Of a stretch of DNA of 64,000 nucleotides, positions 58,969 through 64,000 are shown one piece after another. The stretch comes from Streptomyces sp. NBC_01296 (GTDB lineage Bacteria; Actinomycetota; Actinomycetes; Streptomycetales; Streptomycetaceae). The notes under the pieces are model-generated. The model saw only the letters and a list, made by a program, of their open reading frames with translations, ran no database searches and was not told where the DNA came from. The stretch is taken from contig NZ_CP130720.1 of the NCBI RefSeq assembly GCF_035984415.1, positions 4,526,001 to 4,590,000 of the forward strand, in the 5' to 3' direction. The translations under genes and the position numbers were made by a program. Numbering within the stretch: the first letter of the stretch is position 1; each line of letters begins with the position of its first letter.

Positions 58969-59688
58969 ATGTACAACCCCACTGTCGCCCGGCTCACCTA
59001 CCGCGCGCTGCTCGGCCGCCGCCGCGCGCTGATCCTCTGCGGGCTGCCCGTCCTGCTGATCGTGATCTCCCTCGCCGTCCGCGCCTTCACCGGCCTGGAC
59101 GACAAGGTCGCGGCCGACCTGCTGGGCGGCTTCGCCCTCGCCACCATGGTTCCGCTGATCGGCGTCATCGCCGGCACCGGCGCCATCGGCCCGGAGATCG
59201 ACGACGGCTCGATCGTCTACCTGCTCTCCAAGCCGGTGAAGCGCCCGACGATCATCATGACCAAGCTGATCGTCGCGATCGCCGTCACCATGGCCTTCTC
59301 CGCGATCCCGACCCTGATCGCCGGCTTCATCCTCAACGGCAACGGCCAGCAGATCGCCGTCGCCTACACCGTCGCCGCCCTCGTCGCCTCGATCGCCTAC
59401 AGCGCCCTGTTCCTGCTGCTGGGCACCGTCAGCCGGCACGCGGTCGTCTTCGGCCTGGTCTACGCCCTGATCTGGGAGTCGCTCTTCGGCAGCCTGGTCT
59501 CCGGGGCGAAGACCCTCAGCGTCCAGCAGTGGGCTCTGGCCCTCGCCGAGAAGGTCGCCGGCGAAGGCTACGTCGACGCCACCGTCGGCCTGCCCACCGC
59601 GGTGATCCTGCTCTCGGTGGTCACCGTCGGTGCCACCGTCTACGCCGGCCAGAAGCTGCGCCGCCTCACCCTGGCGGGCGAGGAGTAG
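58969..59688 (+). CDS. ABC transporter permease (2)
   Basis: 239 residues with about six transmembrane helices (ALILCGLPVLLIVISLAVRAF, LLGGFALATMVPLIGVIAGTGAIGPEIDDGSIVYLLSKPVKR, SAIPTLIAGFILNGNGQQIAVAYTVAALVASIAYSALFLLLGTVS). The IDDGSIVYLLSKPVKRPTII segment is typical of ABC-2 permeases of the ABC transporter. Last gene of the operon, followed by a 15-bp hairpin. Confidence 0.9.
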   Translation: MYNPTVARLTYRALLGRRRALILCGLPVLLIVISLAVRAFTGLDDKVAADLLGGFALATMVPLIGVIAGTGAIGPEIDDGSIVYLLSKPVKRPTIIMTKLIVAIAVTMAFSAIPTLIAGFILNGNGQQIAVAYTVAALVASIAYSALFLLLGTVSRHAVVFGLVYALIWESLFGSLVSGAKTLSVQQWALALAEKVAGEGYVDATVGLPTAVILLSVVTVGATVYAGQKLRRLTLAGEE

Positions 59689-59715
59689 GCCCCCGCTGCA
59701 CCGGCTCCGCATCCA

Positions 59716-59749
59716 GTGCCCCGCCCGGCCCACCGGCCGGGCGGGGCAC
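59716..59749 (+). terminator. Terminator of the ABC operon
   Basis: Perfect 15-bp stem GTGCCCCGCCCGGCC and its complement around CACC, 27 bases after the last ABC permease stop. Confidence 0.85.
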
Positions 59750-59773
59750 CGCCGTACGGGGCAAAATCAGTGC

Positions 59774-60421
59774 ATGACGGAGCACACCGAGCCCGAGCCG
59801 TCCAGGCCCGTACGGTCCTGGATACGCTCCTCGCCCGGTACGCACATATGGCTGCTGCTCCTCGCCGTCACGAGCGTCATCGTCGTGATCGCGCCCGACC
59901 ACCTCGAGCACGTCCTGCTCCACCGCCACAGCAGCAATATCCACGAGCTCACCCGGCACCCCGTGCGCGCCCTGCTCTCCAGTGCCTTCTGGATCGAGAA
60001 CCCGGCCTCGCTCGCGCTGTACACCGTCCTCTTCGAGCTCTTCCACGCTCCCGTCGAACGCTGGCTCGGCACCCTGCGCTGGCTCGCCATCGTCGCGACC
60101 GCCCACATCACGGCCACCCTGATCAGCCAGAAGGTGGTCCTGATGGCCATTCAGGACCACCGGGCCCCGCAGAGCATGATCCACGTCGTCGATGTCGGCG
60201 TCAGCTACGGACTCGCCGCCTCGATCGGGGTCCTTACCTACCGGCTCCCGAACCCCTTGCGCTGGCTCTACCTCGTCTGTGTCGTCGCCTTCTTCGGGCT
60301 CCCCCTCCTCACCGGAGGCACCTTCACCGACCTCGGGCACGCCATCTCGCTCTCCGTCGGGCTGCTCGCCTGGCCGCTGACCCGCCACCCGCACCCCAGA
60401 CATGTTTCACGTGAAACATGA
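59774..60421 (+). CDS. Rhomboid-like membrane protein ending inside a parS site
   Basis: 215 residues from ATG 59774. About six transmembrane helices; the Ser/His-type positions expected of rhomboid-like folds appear in DVGVSYGLAA and DLGHAISLSVGL, but the classical GxSG motif is imperfect, so protease activity is doubtful. The last six codons (HVSRET and stop) are parS site 9; homologues would not need this tail. Lies downstream of the ABC terminator. Confidence 0.75.
   Translation: MTEHTEPEPSRPVRSWIRSSPGTHIWLLLLAVTSVIVVIAPDHLEHVLLHRHSSNIHELTRHPVRALLSSAFWIENPASLALYTVLFELFHAPVERWLGTLRWLAIVATAHITATLISQKVVLMAIQDHRAPQSMIHVVDVGVSYGLAASIGVLTYRLPNPLRWLYLVCVVAFFGLPLLTGGTFTDLGHAISLSVGLLAWPLTRHPHPRHVSRET
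60403..60418. other. parS site 9 at the end of the rhomboid-like gene
   Basis: Perfect TGTTTCACGTGAAACA with CA/TG flanks. Its bases supply the last codons and the stop of the preceding gene. Confidence 0.95.
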
Positions 60422-60508
60422 GCGCCGCGCTCGCCGGGCTGATGCATGGAAATTGACTGGTACGGGACGTACGCCCCGGGCAGAGTGAGTCGTGCGGGGA
60501 GCAACAAA

Positions 60509-60564
60509 AAGGTCCGGAGCAGCCACTTCGAGCGCGCCTTGCGGCGCGGGCTGTTCCGGACCTT
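60509..60564 (-). terminator. Terminator of the serS-HAD operon
   Basis: A 16-bp stem AAGGTCCGGAGCAGCC/GGCTGTTCCGGACCTT with one G-U type mismatch encloses a smaller CGCGCC/GGCGCG hairpin. On the minus strand it is followed by TTTTTGTT, a genuine T-run, 20 bases past the HAD stop. Confidence 0.85.
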
Positions 60565-60584
60565 CCCTAATTCCGGCCGGGCCG

Positions 60585-61397
60585 TCAGGCGGCGCCCAGC
60601 AGACGCTCCAGCACCACCGCGATGCCGTCCTCCTCGTTGGAGGTCGTCACCTCGTCGGCCACCGCCTTCAGCTCCGCATGGGCATTGGCCATCGCCACGC
60701 CGTGGGCCGCCCAGCCGAACATCGGGATGTCGTTGGGCATGTCACCGAAGGCGATCGTCTCCGCCGCCTTCACACCCAGCCGGCGGGCGGCCAGCGAGAG
60801 GCCGGTGGCCTTCGTCAGCCCCAGCGGCAGGATCTCCACTATGCCCGGGCCGGCCATGACGATGTCCACCAAGGAGCCCACCGTCTCCCGGGCCACCTTC
60901 ACCAGCGCGTCGTCGTCGAGCTCCGGGTGCTGGATGTACAGCTTGTTCAGCGGAGCCGTCCAGACCTCCGTGGTGTCCTCCAGGTAGACCGCCGGCAGGC
61001 CCCCCTGCACCTGATAGCCGGGCCCGAACAGCACGTCGCCGTCCACCCCGTCCCGGCTGGCCGCGAGCGCCAGCGGACCCACCTCGGCCTCCAGCTTCGA
61101 CAGCGCCAGTCCGGCCAGCTGCCGGTCGAGCGTCACCGACGTCAGCAGCCGGTGGGCTCCCGCGTCGTAGACCTGCGCGCCCTGCCCGCACACCGCGATC
61201 CCCTTGTAGCCGAGGTCGTCCAGCACGCTCCGGGTCCAGGGCACGGCCCGGCCGGTGACGATGATGTGCGCCGCGCCCGCCGCGGTGGCCGCGACGAGCG
61301 CTTCACGGGTGCGTTCCGAGACGGTGTCGTCGCCACGCAGCAGCGTGCCGTCGAGGTCGGTCGCGACGAGCTTGTACGGGAACGGGGCCGGGCTCAC
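60585..61397 (-). CDS. Cof-type HAD phosphatase
   Basis: 270 residues. Motif I in LVATDLDGTLLRGDDTVS, motif II in HIIVTGRAVPWTRS, C2 cap, motif III/IV KAAETIAFGDMPNDIPMFGW, and NANAHAELKAVADEVT-like AMANAHAELKAVADEVT. The start is a GTG that overlaps the serS stop (GTGA), so the two are translationally coupled. Cof enzymes remove phosphate from sugars or PLP-type cofactors; substrate unknown. Paralogue at 43358-44242. Confidence 0.9.
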   Translation of the reverse strand: MSPAPFPYKLVATDLDGTLLRGDDTVSERTREALVAATAAGAAHIIVTGRAVPWTRSVLDDLGYKGIAVCGQGAQVYDAGAHRLLTSVTLDRQLAGLALSKLEAEVGPLALAASRDGVDGDVLFGPGYQVQGGLPAVYLEDTTEVWTAPLNKLYIQHPELDDDALVKVARETVGSLVDIVMAGPGIVEILPLGLTKATGLSLAARRLGVKAAETIAFGDMPNDIPMFGWAAHGVAMANAHAELKAVADEVTTSNEEDGIAVVLERLLGAA

Positions 61398-62671
61398 TTG
61401 GTGATCGGCTCCAGGACCTCGCGGCCGCCCAGGTACGGACGGAGCGCCGCAGGCACCCGCACCGAACCGTCGGCCTGCTGGTGGTTCTCCAGGATGGCGA
61501 CGATCGTGCGCGGTACGGCGCACAGCGTGCCGTTCAGCGTCGAGAGCGGCGCGGTCTTCTTGCCGTCGCGGTAGCGGATCGACAGGCGGCGGGCCTGGAA
61601 GCTGTTGCAGTTCGAGGCGGAGGTGAGCTCGCGGTACTTGCCCTGCGTCGGGATCCACGCCTCGCAGTCGAACTTGCGCGAGGCGGAGGAGCCCAGGTCA
61701 CCGGTGGCGACGTCGATCACCTGGAAGGGCAGCTCCAGGCTGGTCAGCCACTGCTTCTCCCACTCCAGGAGGCGCTGGTGCTCGGCCTCGGCGTCCTCCG
61801 GCGCGACGTACGAGAACATCTCGACCTTGTCGAACTGGTGGACGCGGAAGATGCCGCGGGTGTCCTTGCCGTACGTACCGGCCTCGCGGCGGAAGCACGG
61901 CGAGAAGCCGGCGTACCGCAGCGGCAGCTTGTCGGCGTCGATGATCTCGTCCATGTGGTACGCGGCGAGCGGGACCTCGGAGGTGCCGACCAGGTAGTAG
62001 TCGTCCTTCTCGAGGTGGTACACGTTCTCCGCGGCCTGGCCGAGGAAGCCGGTGCCCTCCATGGCGCGCGGGCGGACCAGCGCCGGGGTCAGCATCGGGA
62101 TGAAGCCGGCCTCGGTGGCCTGGGCGATGGCCGCGTTGACCAGCGCCAGCTCCAGCAGGGCGCCCACACCGGTCAGGTAGTAGAAGCGCGAGCCGGAGAC
62201 CTTGGCGCCGCGCTCGACGTCGATGGCGCCCAGCAGTTCGCCGAGCTCCAGGTGGTCCTTGGGCTCGAAGCCCTCGGCGCCGAAGTCGCGGATGGTGCCG
62301 TGCGTCTCCAGGACGGTGAAGTCCTCCTCGCCGCCGACCGGGACGTCCTCGTGGACGATGTTGCCGAGCTGGAGGAGAAGCTGCTTGGCGGCTTCGTCGG
62401 CCTCGTTCTGCTCGGCCTCGGCGGCCTTGACGTCCTGCTTGAGCTGTTCGGCCTTCTTCAGCAGCTCCGCCCGCTCCTCCGGGGAGGCCTTGGGGATGAG
62501 CTTGCCGAGCGACTTCTGCTCATTGCGCAGTTCGTCGAAGCGCATCCCGGAGGACCTGCGGCGCTCGTCGGCGGAGAGCAGTGCGTCGACGAGTTCGACG
62601 TCCTCTCCACGGGCGCGCTGCGAGGCGCGGACACGGTCAGGGTCTTCACGGAGCAGCCGGAGGTCAATCAC
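61394..62671 (-). CDS. serS: Seryl-tRNA synthetase
   Basis: 425 residues from GTG 62671 (VIDLRLLREDPDRVRASQRARGE). Long N-terminal coiled-coil arm (KKAEQLKQDVKAAEAEQNEADEAAKQLLLQLGNIVHEDVPVG), then the class II catalytic domain with motif 2 FSPCFRREAGTYGKDTRGIFRVHQFDKVEMF and motif 3 around ELTSASNCNSFQARRLSIRYR and LCAVPRTIVAILENHQ. Charges tRNA-Ser and tRNA-Sec with serine. TAGCCT ends 6 bases before the GTG, indicating a leaderless start. Confidence 0.97.
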   Translation of the reverse strand: MIDLRLLREDPDRVRASQRARGEDVELVDALLSADERRRSSGMRFDELRNEQKSLGKLIPKASPEERAELLKKAEQLKQDVKAAEAEQNEADEAAKQLLLQLGNIVHEDVPVGGEEDFTVLETHGTIRDFGAEGFEPKDHLELGELLGAIDVERGAKVSGSRFYYLTGVGALLELALVNAAIAQATEAGFIPMLTPALVRPRAMEGTGFLGQAAENVYHLEKDDYYLVGTSEVPLAAYHMDEIIDADKLPLRYAGFSPCFRREAGTYGKDTRGIFRVHQFDKVEMFSYVAPEDAEAEHQRLLEWEKQWLTSLELPFQVIDVATGDLGSSASRKFDCEAWIPTQGKYRELTSASNCNSFQARRLSIRYRDGKKTAPLSTLNGTLCAVPRTIVAILENHQQADGSVRVPAALRPYLGGREVLEPITK

Positions 62672-62876
62672 CCCTCCAGGCTACCGGGCTGGGCTTCCTG
62701 GGCTCACACCGATATCACGCTGCGTGTCGCTATGTCCTAATTGCGGAGAATGGAAAACTCTGGCCGACTGGCTGGAAGTGGCCCTTGTCGGGCTGTCAAT
62801 AAAAGCGGCCCATTCCCTGAAAAGGGGCACAACCGGGGTATCCGGGCACCCTCTGAGCAGGGCGGGAAGGCCGTCC

Positions 62877-63186
62877 TTGTCCACAGGAATTGTCCACCGC
62901 GGGGACTTTTCCACAGGCTGTGCGCCGGATCTGTGGACACGGAATTAGATCAATCCCCAACGGCGGGCCGTCAGGGCGAATCAGGGTTCAAACCACCCTC
63001 ACACACTCATTCGGGTGGGAATGACTCGCTCCAAAGAGTTGATCGGCGATGCGGGGGTGACGCCGTTCACCTCCCGCTCCCCAGCGCGAAACCTGGGCCC
63101 GCCGACCGATTTGTCGACCTTGTCGCGTCGCGATGTCGACTAGTCCACAGGTCCCCATCTCGGCCTGTGGATAACTCTGTGGACAG
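62877..63186. promoter_or_regulatory. Long DnaA-box cluster between serS and pheA
   Basis: The 526-base gap (62672-63197) holds TTGTCCACA (62877-62885, perfect), TTGTCCACC (62890-62898), TTTTCCACA (62907-62915), TGTGGACAC (62932-62940, reverse), TAGTCCACA (63141-63149), TGTGGATAA (63166-63174, reverse perfect TTATCCACA) and TGTGGACAG (63178-63186, reverse). Nothing else gene-like is seen. This is the strongest cluster in the window and could be a DnaA-titration locus. Confidence 0.8.
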
Positions 63187-63197
63187 TGGAGGAAGAG

Positions 63198-64000
63198 CTA
63201 CGCCCGGCCGTCGAGGCAGCGCGTCAGCCAGTCGGAAGCCGCCGTGAAGTCACCGTCCGAGGTGCCGGGCCGCGGATCGCGCACGTCACCCTGAGCGACG
63301 CCCGCACGCGGGTAGGAACCGAGGAAGCGGACCTGGGGGCAGGTGCGCTTGAGCCCCATGAGCGCCTCGCTGACCCTGCGGTCGGAGATGTGGCCCTCCG
63401 CGTCGACGGCGAAGCAGTAGTTGCCGATGCCCGCGCCCGTCGGCCGGGACTGGATCAGCATCAGGTTGACCCCGCGGACGGCGAACTCCTGGAGGAGCTC
63501 CAGCAGCGCACCGGGGTGGTCGTCGCCGAGCCACAGCACGACGGAGGTCTTGTCGGCGCCGGTCGGTGCGGCGGGCCGGGCGGGGCGCCCGACGAGCACG
63601 AACCGGGTCTCGGCGTTCTCCGCGTCGTGGATCTCGGTGACCAGCGGGACGAGCCCGTACGTGGCGGCCGCGAACTCACCCGCGAAAGCGGCGTCGAAGC
63701 GGCCCTCCTGGACCAGCCGGGCGCCGTCGGCGTTGGAGGCGGCCGACTCCCATACCGCGTCGGGCAGGTTCGCCCGCAGCCAGTTGCGCACCTGGGGCTG
63801 GGCGACGGGGTGTCCGGTGACGGTCTTGACGTCCGACAGCTTGGTCCCGGGCCGCACGAGCAGCGCGAACGTGATGGGCAGCAGCACCTCGCGGTAGATC
63901 ATCAGCGGTTCGCCGGAGGCCAGCTCGTCCAGCGTGGCGGTGACGCCGCCCTCCACCGAGTTCTCGATCGGCACCAGGGCGGCCGCGGCCTCCCCGTTGC
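63198..64000 (-). CDS. pheA: Prephenate dehydratase (5' end beyond window)
   Basis: Reads from the right edge (NGEAAAALVPIENS) to the stop at 63198, about 267 residues visible. The prephenate dehydratase part shows VPIENSVEGGVTATLDEL, LLVRPGTKLSDVKTVTGHPVAQPQVRNWL and DAENAETRFVLVGR, the last including a typical TRF motif. The C-terminal ACT domain (VVLWLGDDHPGALLELLQEFAVRGVNLMLIQSRPTG) binds phenylalanine; the usual ESRP motif is QSRP. The enzyme makes phenylpyruvate in phenylalanine biosynthesis. Upstream part not visible. Confidence 0.96.
   Translation of the reverse strand, partial: NGEAAAALVPIENSVEGGVTATLDELASGEPLMIYREVLLPITFALLVRPGTKLSDVKTVTGHPVAQPQVRNWLRANLPDAVWESAASNADGARLVQEGRFDAAFAGEFAAATYGLVPLVTEIHDAENAETRFVLVGRPARPAAPTGADKTSVVLWLGDDHPGALLELLQEFAVRGVNLMLIQSRPTGAGIGNYCFAVDAEGHISDRRVSEALMGLKRTCPQVRFLGSYPRAGVAQGDVRDPRPGTSDGDFTAASDWLTRCLDGRA

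Overview
The window is chromosomal DNA of a Streptomyces. Evidence: very high G+C with strong third-position bias, an SsgR-SsgA sporulation pair, a fused CydDC, nine ParB-binding parS sites of the Streptomyces type (TGTTTCACGTGAAACA) and DnaA boxes of the Streptomyces form TTGTCCACA. The gene order (rpsF-ssb-rpsR-rplI, MATE, dnaB ... thiC ... hisC, cydAB-cydDC ... serS-pheA) is that of the core chromosome near oriC. oriC itself (dnaA-dnaN) is not in the window. I see no rRNA, tRNA, CRISPR array, insertion sequence or integrated element.

Layout. 1-7.5 kb: a PadR regulator with its own palindromic operator, then cell-envelope genes (bifunctional penicillin-binding protein, GT87-type glycosyltransferase, alanine-racemase-like protein, FemX). 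7.8-9.5 kb: ribosomal/SSB operon rpsF-ssb-rpsR-rplI closed by a strong terminator. 9.5-13 kb: two parS sites, a MATE exporter and dnaB behind a 434-base leader rich in DnaA boxes. 13-19 kb: serine hydrolase, AlkZ-like HTH_42 protein, two GNAT proteins, two parS sites, HAD phosphatase, flavohaemoprotein. 19-23.6 kb: NUDIX, LysR, a likely small RNA, then a holin-like/tyrosine phosphatase/PLP-lyase operon, a cupin and a small membrane protein. 23.7-29.9 kb: ssgR-ssgA, a His-rich YibE/F protein, thiC under a TPP riboswitch, and an aldo/keto reductase with a MerR-type promoter.

29.9-45.4 kb: membrane protein, PPP-type phosphatase, LacI regulator divergent from a hisC-like aminotransferase, cyclophilin-like protein, then cydA-cydB-cydDC behind a perfect Rex operator, followed by an orphan GAF histidine kinase, a Cof-type HAD phosphatase and an F420-type oxidoreductase flanking tandem parS sites. 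45.4-51 kb: a TPR protein and an Hsp90 (HtpG) homologue encoded head to tail, with a KptA/Tpt1 RNA phosphotransferase upstream. 51-64 kb: aquaporin-type channel, a second DnaA-box cluster, a four-gene M24 peptidase / EphD-like fusion / small protein / MerR operon, a two-ATPase two-permease ABC operon, a rhomboid-like protein ending inside a parS site, HAD phosphatase with serS, a third DnaA-box cluster, and the 3' part of pheA.

Two themes connect the window. First, chromosome biology: parS sites and DnaA-box clusters are threaded through ordinary housekeeping genes, sometimes inside codons. Second, many transcription units look leaderless, with a TAGNCT-type -10 box 6-8 bases before the start codon. 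The most promising little-described items are the Hsp90-TPR gene pair, the sRNA-like unit divergent from the LysR gene, the DnaA-box clusters away from oriC, and the AlkZ-like protein with an altered catalytic motif.
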